Shown here piece by piece: positions 37,801-45,767 of a DNA stretch of 64,000 bases. The notes beneath the pieces were generated by a model. That model did not search any database. It worked only from the letters and a program-made list of their open reading frames with translations, and had not been told where the DNA came from. Positions within the stretch are counted from its first letter, which is position 1. Each line of letters begins with the position of its first letter. Position numbers and translations under genes: made by a program. Origin of the DNA: Chitinophagaceae bacterium (lineage in GTDB: Bacteria; Bacteroidota; Bacteroidia; Chitinophagales; Chitinophagaceae); NCBI GenBank assembly GCA_019638595.1, contig JAHBTJ010000004.1, positions 286,469 through 350,468 on the forward strand. Direction: 5' to 3'.

Positions 37801-38779
37801 TTTCATCTTTGGCTCTTACATATAATAGATGATTGCCCGCTGGCACACCATCAAGATCAACCTGAAAGATAATATCGCCGGGATTTGCAGCAGGCTGAGA
37901 TATTTGAACAGGAATGCCATTTCCGAAACCCGGATCGCTATCAATGAAATATTCCAGTGCCGTAAGTTTCGCTGAGTCTTTTGTAGAAAAATTATTTTTA
38001 AAGAACGTTTTTACGGCAGTGTGTCCCCAATGGCCATCGGCATTTAAGAAACGCGTATACAGAAGATGAAACCCATCTGACAATGCTGCTATATCAACAG
38101 AAAAAAATAAGTCCTGGTTAGTCGAAATGCTGGTGCCAGGTATTGTGGTAGCGGCACCAAAGCCCGGATCTGTATCAAAAAAATATTCTCCCCGAATGAT
38201 AGAAGACGGAGTGCCGGTGTTTGTAGTCAGCTTATCCTTATAAAATGATTTTACGCCGGTCAGTCCCCACCTGCCATATTCGTCTTGAAAGCGCATATAA
38301 AGACTGTGAAAGCCGTTATCCAGGGATTGTATACTCAAAGGGACATGCAAGCTATCCCTAGAACGCGGAGACAATAACACACGCGTCCCTTTTCCAAAGC
38401 CCGGATCGGTATCGAAGAAATATTCATAGGCATACAACATTGAGATGGCTGAAACCGGAATTGTTTCCTTGTAAAAACTTTTTGAAGCGGTGAGAGACCA
38501 TCCTCCTTTAGCATCTATATCACCTAATGGTGAGTTTTCCTGTGTTTGAAAAGTTCTGACATAAAGTTGATGCATACCTGGTGTAAGGCTGCTTATATCT
38601 AAAGAAAATGATTGTGTGTTATTCAGAAAACCAGGAGGCAACGGTATGGCATTTCCAAATCCGGGGTCATTGTCAACAAAATACTCTGCCTTAGTAATGG
38701 ATTGGCCAAAACCAGCGACGGAAATAAAGCAGACTATTACCGACAGAATGAGGTTGTATGTTAATTTAGATGGAAGCAA
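31856..38779 (-). CDS. Giant secreted CARDB-repeat protein (2307 aa)
   Basis: Signal peptide at the start (LTYNLILSVIVCFISVAG). Four copies of a 75-residue repeat follow (YFxDxDPGFGxG..., residues about 30-345), then an Ig/PKD-like part and two MBG-like modules (TFGDAAFRLSAAASSGLPVT; about 610-760). A PKD-like and a fibronectin-like domain (about 760-945), eight CARDB domains in tandem (about 950-1970), a PPC-like domain (about 1975-2085) and an IPT/TIG-like part complete it. CARDB domains are cell-adhesion-type beta-sandwiches. The protein ends without a T9SS sorting domain. It starts 78 bp after the beta-helix gene and ends 29 bp before the RHS toxin gene, so it is co-transcribed. It might be a surface scaffold or delivery partner for the toxin; this is inference. 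Confidence 0.8.
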   Translation of the reverse strand: MLPSKLTYNLILSVIVCFISVAGFGQSITKAEYFVDNDPGFGNAIPLPPGFLNNTQSFSLDISSLTPGMHQLYVRTFQTQENSPLGDIDAKGGWSLTASKSFYKETIPVSAISMLYAYEYFFDTDPGFGKGTRVLLSPRSRDSLHVPLSIQSLDNGFHSLYMRFQDEYGRWGLTGVKSFYKDKLTTNTGTPSSIIRGEYFFDTDPGFGAATTIPGTSISTNQDLFFSVDIAALSDGFHLLYTRFLNADGHWGHTAVKTFFKNNFSTKDSAKLTALEYFIDSDPGFGNGIPVQISQPAANPGDIIFQVDLDGVPAGNHLLYVRAKDEKNVWSLTNVDTITVQSAIPRKISIDSVASRICAGSSVDIPFKVSNKFSAGNIFKAQLSSSTGQFSAPVEIGTLTSDTSGTIKANIPSSAAYGTGYRIRIVSTNVADTSSISNVLLINRIPDQVLTIGGERELCARTETYSVASAPGVDYRWYVQGVNDYDTSGPGSAVQWVNAGIYTLSVQSGNYCGNGSQASIEVAVFNTPPAIIPSLTNNNGLLSATQASKEQGVTDYQWFRDGGLIANATGSTYATGGTEGAYTVRYVNPCGTGSFSESIIVGGSTGLPQTISFTPVPDKTFGDAAFRLSAAASSGLPVTFTIISGSATISTDTVTIMGAGSITIEASQPGNESYSPAVERLTLNVSKASQVINFTAQPDSVDGRSVYTLAAGASSGLPVSFYVVSGSAKVEGNLLLFIGAGEVKVRAVQNGNSNYLPVFDEKVFCVVPGMPGDLNGMRNVCKGSQRYSVSDIPGATFKWTLSGGGTVSNTSGNNITVNWTEYGTFDLTVTASAQCAPGSEISRSFTIAVSSAIVPGQISGLYPVNDTLIQDFPFLLSWQPSANAQQYDVYIWEDGTAKPAAAAISNLERIGVALYSYQIPGFVAGRKYNWQVHAKNACESVQSSISTFRVPDLPNLVIESVTVRDDLFSGQSTEIGVVVKNIGKAATREKDWRETVWFSTDDTTDRIDDKFLGDKMRVSALQPGESYSTTIPITIPENVSDTYYLIAETNKYRSLPEADFSDNVFVKAININLTPPPDLKVLQVVAKQEAFSGDTIELNYTVANKGTGDTRVNSWMDRIYLSTEEVLDINAAILLGEVMHKGYLQKDDSYDVQCNVTLPRKIFGRHYIHIVTDAKNEVLEFSFETNNTLASEAIAIYLTPPPDFTVNDLIAPARATSGSGMKVDIVVKNEGASAPHRSEKYWYDAVYASRNAVFKREEAILIGSSIQPEALIKDNSLITTGQSYTNSIDITLPAATSGDWYLHAYTDYQDNVFEFNKEDNNVMSRKITLVNPDFIITGVKAPGTVYSGSQVNIEYSIKNKGAGKSLDRHQLDVIRISTTPSFDHNAVQLGSLSFSGAMDTGSVLNKEITVRIPDTLSGLHYLMVETDYNRAQYEEDEANNKSAAIPVQIILSSFPDLKAISIHAAAGNFVADNKLGFSYRVQNAGDTDIVAKSWIDNIYISKSSTWPAGDAYRLKSIEQNRTLLRNDYYDVQDSVEISSLLLRQLNIDSTDCYLFIVSDSRGDIFEYRKEDNNTAVTPPFFVSRPQRADLVMQSVSGTVDSVKAGEQITLEWTVINKGGRTGYYSKYWEDMPLLSSDSIPDNNDRTLTGTIVYGPLQTDSSYTKKVIVTIPNGIQGEFYVLMVADYYNRNDDIDPSDNHKVLSLRVTDDHGDTVEIKKPIQVTLPPSSDLTVSFNAPSIVYAGQPFVIRYKVVNSGVAVTTGSGWTDRVRISLDGSADYGDIIVGENVFKGKLEPGEFYEDSIVVNIPLSAEGNYYLLIKTDDNNIVYEHNGEDNNVATSLLFVQPQLPADLVVSSIETVAEADIKATINVKWTTRNNGENPAIGHVTHIIYASTDTVLDEKDIVLSTVSNSINLAPFNEMQISTNVTLKAPQDGGNHILVRTDGSNNILESDESNNVSSSDSIRVNIPQLPIGTLVNATLVRDEEYYYKIVVPDSLAAETLQVLLTADSTHKNSNELFVKYGSLPSASDADFVFRNPFKANQDIVIPSLQAGTYYVLIKGSSFQPQKPANLLAKIINFEVHTVTSNKGGNTGSVTVKITGAKFENNMQVSITDAIMGTITAHAVTVKNSLELFATFNLSGADTGTYDIRIVKQNSETATLNRSFSVVSGSGGRSTGSNSAPEGFYCTIQNLDADGGLEITPDYPPAVRVNRVFPIVIKYGNSGNVDIPIPTRRLISMTGSPVSFSFNDIVKIIRDLLLEQALTELSLEFQDPDGIGGILRPGAAGTIIIHSAAFNVGELLRFRLLE

Positions 38780-38857
38780 TTGAGCTGATTATAGTTGAGT
38801 ATTATGCATGGTATTCCCTTATGAACTGATGTTTTATTTAGTTGAGTTTTAGGTGGC

Positions 38858-39910
38858 TTAATTAACAGATTTTGCTTTGATCGTAACATTGATAGGCTCT
38901 GTATTACTTCCGATAGGCGTTGCGTCAAAATAATAGATTGCCGGAACAGAGGGAAGCCCCGCAAGAACATAAGGAAGTTGTCCTCCAAAAATACCCGCAT
39001 CAATAGGATTTTGAGCTGTACTTCCATAGGCAGCTCCTTTTGCGGGAGAATCTTCTTTTAAAACCCATTGGCGATCTGAATAAGGTGAGGTTCCAAGACC
39101 GACAAAGACAGAGGTCATGGTAATGTTGGATTTATTTCCATTCTCCGTTCCGAATTGGGTGCTGTTGCCAATATTATTAGTGAAGATGGTTGGAGAGGCG
39201 TTAAAGTTTCCACTCAGCATGATATTATTTTGAAAAGTGGAACCATTGCTTACAGAAACGGAGTTCCTGAATATATTATTCCTGATAATGGCATCGGAAT
39301 TTGCATTCATTTCCAGGCTAGTCCCTCCGGAAATTATATAGTTGTTCGAAATGAGTATTCCTGAACAAGCATACTGAACGTCAATTCTGACGCCGTAATT
39401 TTGCAGGATTAAAATATTATTGACCGGTATATCTGCGCTTACAGTTCTCGGATAAATATAGGCAACAAGGATTATTCCTATATTATATTCTGGATTACCA
39501 CTATAAACTTCATTAAACCGGTTGCGTTTGACGATTATTCCATCTGAATAAATTTCTAATCCGGATCCGTTAAAGTCTAAACCCATTAATACCGAACCTT
39601 TCGATCCTGCGTACATCTTAATAGCACCAACTTTTGAACTTTGAGGTAAATATTGAGAATTGGGATTCTCTGCCAGATAATAACCGGCACCTATGATAAC
39701 AAGTTTTTTTTGAATGGTGGCAGTTCCGTAACTGGTTGGCGATCCTTCCAGGTGAAGCGTGTCTCCGTCTGCTGCCCCGGCGTGAGCCGCCGCGAGTGTA
39801 GTATATTGCGTGGCGATTCCCGGGTTGTTATTTACCCTGATAATCCGGGCAAAACTATTTTCTGCGCGGCACAGCATTGCCAGTAGAAATATGAACGTAC
39901 ATTTCTTCAT
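38858..39910 (-). CDS. Secreted parallel beta-helix protein (350 aa)
   Basis: Signal peptide (CTFIFLLAMLCRAENSFA), then a pectate-lyase-like right-handed beta-helix: repeated short strands with Asn ladders (GILISNNYIISGGTSLEMN, AIIRNNIFRNSVSVS). The family includes many polysaccharide-binding or -cleaving proteins, but no catalytic residues could be identified. It is the first gene of the minus-strand locus up to the 542-aa protein. The last ~40 residues resemble a beta-sandwich end rather than a sorting domain. Confidence 0.65.
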   Translation of the reverse strand: MKKCTFIFLLAMLCRAENSFARIIRVNNNPGIATQYTTLAAAHAGAADGDTLHLEGSPTSYGTATIQKKLVIIGAGYYLAENPNSQYLPQSSKVGAIKMYAGSKGSVLMGLDFNGSGLEIYSDGIIVKRNRFNEVYSGNPEYNIGIILVAYIYPRTVSADIPVNNILILQNYGVRIDVQYACSGILISNNYIISGGTSLEMNANSDAIIRNNIFRNSVSVSNGSTFQNNIMLSGNFNASPTIFTNNIGNSTQFGTENGNKSNITMTSVFVGLGTSPYSDRQWVLKEDSPAKGAAYGSTAQNPIDAGIFGGQLPYVLAGLPSVPAIYYFDATPIGSNTEPINVTIKAKSVN

Positions 39911-40214
39911 AATGAATATATTTAATTCAGTGATGCCGCCAGGAATTTGGCCAAGCCTGTTAAAAAAGCTTCAAAAGGTACTATTGACTATAAAAGAAAC
40001 TGTGGAAAATTGGATTGAAAACTGAATGCAGATGAGACCGTTAATTTTAATCCGATACATAAATATCTTACATTGAAAGTAACGAATCAGCTACATCATA
40101 CAAATTTTATATTCAGTTTTTATTTAAAAAATAATTCTTGCTATCATTGTCTTTTCATCCTAAGCCATGCCTTCATTTGTCTTCACCCGTTTCCTGTTCT
40201 TCCTATTTATACTT
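39911..40214. other. 304-bp gap upstream of the toxin locus
   Basis: No gene. It must hold the promoter of the beta-helix gene on the minus strand, but I found no element matching the TAnnTTTG consensus. No terminator hairpin is evident for the VirD4-like gene that ends at 40215, so read-through into the toxin locus is possible. Confidence 0.4.
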
Positions 40215-41519
40215 TCAGCCTGTCAGGCAATTGTCTTTTTCAATAATTGCCGGTTCATTGGATGACGCGTAGATTTTATTCTGCCTGAACGGGTATTGCT
40301 TAAACAGCCTGTCGGACAGATAATCCAAACGCTTAACTTTTGTAGCCCCCTTTCCAGGTCTGCACATAACAGCGCAGTCTTCCGGAAGATGAAGCAGCTC
40401 TTTTGCCGGAATCTCTCCTATAATTTCGGCAAGTTCTTTTGCCATCAGGTGTGTACGGATACCATACGCCTGCAATACATCGCAGTTGTTGATCATTGTC
40501 GTCCACTCCTTTTCATATAAGAGCTTAAGCTGACCGATATCCTGAAAAATAGTCCATATCCTCAACCCGTAGCCGCGCATCAGGGTAATGGCCGAAATCA
40601 ACGGGTCAATGCGCCCGAGATTCGCCGCCTCGTCAAGTATCATTAATGTCGGTACCCTGGGCCTCGTTTCTCTTTCTGTAAGTATCGAAAGCAGGCACAT
40701 GATCCATAAACGCAGAAGCATGGCAAACGACCGAAGCTTATTGGGCGGAATAACAAGATAGATAGTAACAGGATCGCCCCTTATTAATGAATGGATATCA
40801 AAGGAAGAAGGCCCCGAAAGGCTTTTCATTACACATGGCTCTCCCAGAACAGAAAAGTACTGTTGAACCGTTGATAGCACGCTTGGCCTTGTTTTCTCAC
40901 TGGGCATTTGCAGGTAAGCTGCAATCAGTTCATAAGCGTAGCTGCTTTTTATAACTTTGCTGTCCAGTAGCAGTGCAATGTTATAATCTGTATCATTATT
41001 AAAAAGCCTCTTTCGCACATTATTCAATTCGCGTTCCGTTTCCAGCTCGTGAATGATCAATCCTGCTATCAGCTCCAGGCTCTTGTGATCCCAAAACGGA
41101 TCAGATGCAAAGGTGGGCTGTTCACCCATAATTGCATTTGCAAGCATTACCCCTTGCTGCTCCAAAGGATAGCCGGGGAGCGCCATATCCATTGGATTGA
41201 ACCGGTCCGGCTCTTTTGTTACTACTTTAAACGGGTCAATGATCACTACATTTCCGTAGCGTTTTCTCACCTCAGCAGTAACATTTGCCGCCTCACCTTT
41301 CGTATCAATTACAATGAGGCTTCCGGGATAGGTTAGGCAGGTGGGTATGACGTTGCTCCTTCCCTTACCTGACCCTGTTGGGGCGATCGTCATAAGGTGA
41401 GCGTCTCCGTCATCCGTGATCAACTGATGGTCGGAAAACAACGCCGTCTCGTTTTGAACGAATCCGATCGCCGAGGTTTTCTTACGATCCGCCACCGTAT
41501 AACCTAATAATATTGACAT
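40215..41519 (-). CDS. VirD4/TraG-like ATPase without membrane domain
   Basis: A 434-aa P-loop ATPase of the type IV coupling-protein superfamily. It has Walker A APTGSGKGRSNVIPT at about residue 46, IVIDTKGEAANVTAEVRKRY, Walker B PTLMILDEAANLG at about residue 295, and the sensor-like WTIFQDIGQLKLLY; C-terminal CRPGKGATKVKRLDYL. Normal VirD4/TraG proteins are 550-700 aa with two N-terminal membrane helices; here the protein starts only 45 residues before Walker A and has no membrane segment. No relaxase, VirB4 or other transfer gene is nearby. It is the third gene of an apparent operon with the 425-aa and 663-aa genes. Its job could be DNA or protein translocation, or a defence-like or regulatory ATPase; not known. 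Confidence 0.85.
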   Translation of the reverse strand: MSILLGYTVADRKKTSAIGFVQNETALFSDHQLITDDGDAHLMTIAPTGSGKGRSNVIPTCLTYPGSLIVIDTKGEAANVTAEVRKRYGNVVIIDPFKVVTKEPDRFNPMDMALPGYPLEQQGVMLANAIMGEQPTFASDPFWDHKSLELIAGLIIHELETERELNNVRKRLFNNDTDYNIALLLDSKVIKSSYAYELIAAYLQMPSEKTRPSVLSTVQQYFSVLGEPCVMKSLSGPSSFDIHSLIRGDPVTIYLVIPPNKLRSFAMLLRLWIMCLLSILTERETRPRVPTLMILDEAANLGRIDPLISAITLMRGYGLRIWTIFQDIGQLKLLYEKEWTTMINNCDVLQAYGIRTHLMAKELAEIIGEIPAKELLHLPEDCAVMCRPGKGATKVKRLDYLSDRLFKQYPFRQNKIYASSNEPAIIEKDNCLTG

Positions 41520-41570
41520 AAAAACTGTTTTATATCAGCAATCCCATTCTATACCTTCGATTTCCAGGAA

Positions 41571-42848
41571 TCAATATTGATAGCTGAAATGGCTTCCAAA
41601 ACGGATGGAAAGCCCGAACTGGAACATGAAAAAGTTAGGTAAGTCGTTCGCAGCTTTCCTGCCGGAATGAAATATGGTTGACGTCCATGATCCGAACAGG
41701 TCAACCGGCCCGGCAATTCTATACCTGTAGCCTGCATTTACATACAAAGCCATATCCTTAATATTTCCAACGCTCGTACGTTCAACGATCTTTCCCTTTG
41801 TAACCCCATGCTTTGACATAATTCCTGTTATTATTCCCGCATCAAAAAAAAGAGCGTTTGTAGGGAAATTTCCGCCTCTTTTATACTCTTCAAAAGACCA
41901 GCCAAGGCCTGCGCTCATCAATTGCCAGGAGTAGGCCTGCGACATACCGCTGAATATGGGATCTTCTGCTGATTTAAACACAGCGCTGCTTTGAATAAAA
42001 GACAGTGGTATATAATTCCTGATTCCTGCCTTTCTGTAACCGGAGCGATTGTATGAGTTAAACACATAACTGATTGAAGCTCCATAAGAGGGCTGTGAAA
42101 AAAAATCAAGCCGCTGAATTGTTTTCTGATCACCAACGCCCTTAAACATGCGAACCCGGGTACCTGTACATGCGAACCCGGAAACCTGGAAAAAGCTTTT
42201 TAACTGGGGTTTTATATAATCGCTCATGTTTATGGACGTAGGTCTTATTCTACCTAATTGCTCCTGCGTTCTTTCTATGCATATATCCATAGCTACTGAA
42301 ATTTCATTACTACGATCAAAATAAGACTTGATAAGCCCCTTCATCCTAACGAGCTTTATGTCTTGGGTCAGGTCTTTTTTCCAAATCTCAATCATACCAT
42401 TAATAAAACTGTCAAGGTTCGCTGTTGGCAGACCAAACGCGCCTGCCACAATCCTTAACGATATAATGAAAAGTTCAAATCTCATTCTCTCTGCAAATAG
42501 GGCTTCCGCAAGACCAATGAGAACATGTACCCGTTCCATAAGAAACTTTTCCCTTACCGCGTCGTTTACACACAACACACTGTCAAAAGATTGGGCCGCT
42601 ATATCATATATTGCGGAGACTGTTGTATTTTTAACATTGGAGCGCGATAGAGTAAAATCAACCTGCCTTGATGAATGCGGCCCTAAAATAAAAGGAGCCC
42701 TTTTGCCTACAAAAATATCTTTACTTGCGTCAGACAGGTTGGACACAATGATCTTGTCCCTTCCGGATCTTGATACCTGGATTTGAGAATAGGCAAAGGG
42801 AAAAGACATCATAAATAACAGGGTTGCAAAAAAGAGTTTCATATACAT
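41571..42848 (-). CDS. Secreted protein with barrel-like C-terminus (425 aa), unknown
   Basis: Not recognised as a family. A signal peptide at residues 1-21 (MYMKLFFATLLFMMSFPFAYS) is followed by a small beta domain (about 22-75). A helical central section (about 80-220) and a C-terminal part of about 190 residues come next, with alternating hydrophobic/aromatic strands that ends in FGLSIRFGSHFSYQY. This looks like an outer-membrane beta-barrel with aromatic termination. It lies 51 bp before the VirD4-like gene and 101 bp after the 663-aa gene. Confidence 0.65.
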   Translation of the reverse strand: MYMKLFFATLLFMMSFPFAYSQIQVSRSGRDKIIVSNLSDASKDIFVGKRAPFILGPHSSRQVDFTLSRSNVKNTTVSAIYDIAAQSFDSVLCVNDAVREKFLMERVHVLIGLAEALFAERMRFELFIISLRIVAGAFGLPTANLDSFINGMIEIWKKDLTQDIKLVRMKGLIKSYFDRSNEISVAMDICIERTQEQLGRIRPTSINMSDYIKPQLKSFFQVSGFACTGTRVRMFKGVGDQKTIQRLDFFSQPSYGASISYVFNSYNRSGYRKAGIRNYIPLSFIQSSAVFKSAEDPIFSGMSQAYSWQLMSAGLGWSFEEYKRGGNFPTNALFFDAGIITGIMSKHGVTKGKIVERTSVGNIKDMALYVNAGYRYRIAGPVDLFGSWTSTIFHSGRKAANDLPNFFMFQFGLSIRFGSHFSYQY

Positions 42849-42949
42849 AAGTTTAGAAGTATTAGAGATCGGCTTTCTATACTTATTATGACAAATTCTT
42901 TTTTCTGCTATAGAAATATTAAACCTACTCTTCTGTAGTATTGAAAATA

Positions 42950-44941
42950 TCAGGAAGCTGCTGTTACAGGATTATCATAGTCCCACGGAATATTGTATTC
43001 ATAAGTAGATTGGTTATAAAAATAGCTGGTTTGATGAAGTACCTCCGCCGAATTAGGCTTTTTTAATCCGGATATTTCAAGATTATGGATCAGAAGGGAT
43101 AGCTTCTCTCTTTTAGACGAACCTTCTTCATGCATATCTCTTGAAGTTATAAGCTTCTTGAATAAAGCTTTAAATCTGTATTTTACAAAATCTCTTTCCC
43201 TGCTTATCGACTCGTTCATCCTGGCAGATTGCTTTTCGCCCAATATTTCCCGAACCACCTCCGATTCTTTTGCATTGTTGAATTTTTCATGAAACCCGGT
43301 ATCCTGCGCTTCATAAATTTTTAAAAGGCGGATAATTTGTGAAATGGCGGTCCGGCCGTTCTCTATTTTTTTCTTTGCCGCCGAGTGTGTAAGGCAAACA
43401 GCCAGGTAGAACATCGGATACAGTCCTTCGTTAAAGGACTTTGTATGATTTGGCACCCCTTCTTCAACTGCATTATCTATATATGGTCTGTTTGATCTAT
43501 AAAAACTCACAAGACATGCCACCAGTTCGGCATCCTCCTGAAAAGACTGCTCTTTTTTCAATTCAGTCATAACATGGCTGTTTTTTTCTTCCCTGTCCGT
43601 CAATTTAACCAGCTCGTGAGCATGAACGGTGAACCTGTATCGCGATTTAGCTGAACCTTTAAGGATATATTCGAGATATAGCAGACCCTGAACTATTGGA
43701 GAATTGGGATTATAAGGCACCTCGAAAACAGCTTCTCCATCCAGGATAATGCTAACCTTCGCTGTACCGAAAACAATTGTATTGGTTGCCCCTTTATTGA
43801 GCTTCTGCAAAACCTGGCGATTATCCCGTATCTTATTCTGAAGCTTCTGCATATTTTCTACCAGGTTGTCAACAAATACAGGGTCAACAGATTTGAGTAT
43901 CCTTTCGTAGGCATTTTTTTCAGCGCTCACCTGTAGGCTCCAGCCAAAATATATCAGGTCAAACAGCTTGCAAATTAAAGCCGACGACTGCTCAACAGTA
44001 GCTCCAAACAGCCCCGACTCATGGAACATCGGACAACTGTCTGTTTCGCTGTGAACAAAATCAGCGAACCGGAACGAAGTAAGCCTGAATTCTATAAGGT
44101 ATTTTCCATCCAACAGCTTTAAAGTATACACCGGTATATTATCATTATGAGGCCATTGGGGAAAATAACAAACTTCCTGTCCTTTATTAACATTGTATGA
44201 AACAGGCAGAAACACACTGCATAATACTTTTACAAATTTCATGACAAGTTCCTCCTCACTTGCCGATGCCGCCTTCCTGTCAACAAAAAGGGTCATTTCC
44301 TTTAATATTTTTGTATACAGGTATTTTGATACAATATCACGCGTCCTGAAATATATGGATATCAGCAGGGGATCCCTTTCCGTCTTCAGGATTTCACTGT
44401 TAAGCACCACAATTACAAACGGTGTGCTTAACACGGGCAGTGGAATATAAGAGACTTCTGCACAGTTTGACCTGAACATTAATTGATCAAAAGTATTTCT
44501 GTTAACTTCTCCCCTATGCAGTGACTGGTAAAAGTCCTGCCAAGTTTTCTTTTCATTGCCATCATACATGATTCCGGCACCATCGTACTGAATAACATTT
44601 TCAGATGGTACCCTGGTGAACAAGTGATCAATTTTTTCGTGATCCGCAACAAAACATGAGCTATGCCAGAGTTCTGAATAATACCGCGTATCGCAAAGCT
44701 TATTAAAAATATAGTCTTTTTGTTCCCGGGTAAGATCGCTTTCCTCAATGCTCCGGTTTCTGTACAGGGGTACCATCTTTATGCTCATCTCTCCATCTTT
44801 TTCATCAGTGCCGGTCAAAAAGATCAAAGCCCCCTGCTCCGCCTTCCTGACTTTAGGAATACTATCTAATATTTGCTTTAGCGTATTAATTACATTGGAG
44901 TACATCTGCTGTTCTCCATCCGTTACTTTACCATTGTTCAT
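42950..44941 (-). CDS. Unrecognised 663-aa protein, possible sensor
   Basis: No family recognised. The protein is soluble, without signal peptide or membrane segment. Residues about 15-230 have the rhythm of a GAF-like sensory domain (helix, ALIFLTGTDEKDGEMSIKMV, a strand pair VSYIPLPVLSTPFVIVVLN). The centre carries a second alpha/beta part and then a long helix (NMQKLQNKIRDNRQVLQKL). A short beta-rich section follows (GTAKVSIILDGEAVFEVPYN) that could be a winged-helix wing, and the C-terminal 250 residues are helical and charged. The gene starts the three-gene cluster with the barrel-like protein and VirD4-like ATPase. It may be the cytoplasmic regulator or substrate adaptor of that set; this is inference from order only. 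Confidence 0.6.
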   Translation of the reverse strand: MNNGKVTDGEQQMYSNVINTLKQILDSIPKVRKAEQGALIFLTGTDEKDGEMSIKMVPLYRNRSIEESDLTREQKDYIFNKLCDTRYYSELWHSSCFVADHEKIDHLFTRVPSENVIQYDGAGIMYDGNEKKTWQDFYQSLHRGEVNRNTFDQLMFRSNCAEVSYIPLPVLSTPFVIVVLNSEILKTERDPLLISIYFRTRDIVSKYLYTKILKEMTLFVDRKAASASEEELVMKFVKVLCSVFLPVSYNVNKGQEVCYFPQWPHNDNIPVYTLKLLDGKYLIEFRLTSFRFADFVHSETDSCPMFHESGLFGATVEQSSALICKLFDLIYFGWSLQVSAEKNAYERILKSVDPVFVDNLVENMQKLQNKIRDNRQVLQKLNKGATNTIVFGTAKVSIILDGEAVFEVPYNPNSPIVQGLLYLEYILKGSAKSRYRFTVHAHELVKLTDREEKNSHVMTELKKEQSFQEDAELVACLVSFYRSNRPYIDNAVEEGVPNHTKSFNEGLYPMFYLAVCLTHSAAKKKIENGRTAISQIIRLLKIYEAQDTGFHEKFNNAKESEVVREILGEKQSARMNESISRERDFVKYRFKALFKKLITSRDMHEEGSSKREKLSLLIHNLEISGLKKPNSAEVLHQTSYFYNQSTYEYNIPWDYDNPVTAAS

Positions 44942-45767
44942 GACCTAAAGAATTTGGGTTGTTATATACTTATTCAATATACTAAGCTGACCTCCATGAT
45001 GCAGGAGAATATCTGCAGGCAAAACAGCGCATAGAATATTTTTTTCTGTAACAGGAATTTTCATCCCTGCTCTTACAAAATTTCTATCGCATTACTTCTA
45101 TAGTGAAAATGCTTTTTATGTTGATCCTCTGATCACTAAGCTGGTGGCTGTAAACATACAGGAATGATAAAAAAACGACATCGCAGGTTGTGATTTCATA
45201 ATGCAAGATTTACGAGAAAAGAATTACCGGCCTATTTGTAAGCCTGTAGGAATGGAAGAAAATGAGTACCGGACTAACTTGTGATCATGTGCACCTGATC
45301 AGCATGGAAGGAAACGCGACTTCAATTATTACTCTTCACAATAAACTGTGAACAGACAAAATTGAATCTTGAATAAATGTACAATAAAGCTGGTTACAAA
45401 TCAAAGATTTTAGAAAAAAATATAAAAAATTAATGAAAATATATTTAATACCCTATGATATGATAATCAATACTTTTCAAAAAATTAAACACAGTATTTT
45501 TACTAAAAAAATCGAGTATAAATGCTTTTTCGTTTCAGAAGATTGCCCCCTTATTTTTGATATAGATTTATCGCTTTGGATACACGTTTTTTTACTTAAA
45601 CATATGCTGTATAGCCGTACTATTATTTGGTTACTGACTTTTCACCCCGATTGATGGGTAGTACTGCAGCAATACGATACAGCTTTGCCACGGTTCATCC
45701 GGGCACGGGTTGGTGTGCCGCCTAACATCCTACATTCACACAGCGATGAAAGAACAGCCACAGGCTT
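44942..45767. other. 826-bp AT-rich gap
   Basis: No convincing gene. A 73-aa plus-strand frame (45433-45654) is almost all hydrophobic and AT-driven and is not accepted. The part near 45660-45750 has higher GC and could be a remnant, but nothing recognisable reads through it. It must hold the promoter of the 663-aa gene. Confidence 0.4.

Noticed and set aside
40215-44941. Part of a standard conjugative transposon
   Set aside because: No relaxase, VirB4/TraG partner set, integrase or direct repeats were found on either side within the window.
45433-45654. 73-aa frame in the AT-rich gap after the 663-aa gene
   Set aside because: Its composition is what random AT-rich DNA gives (I, F, L, K), it has no family features and no start signal.
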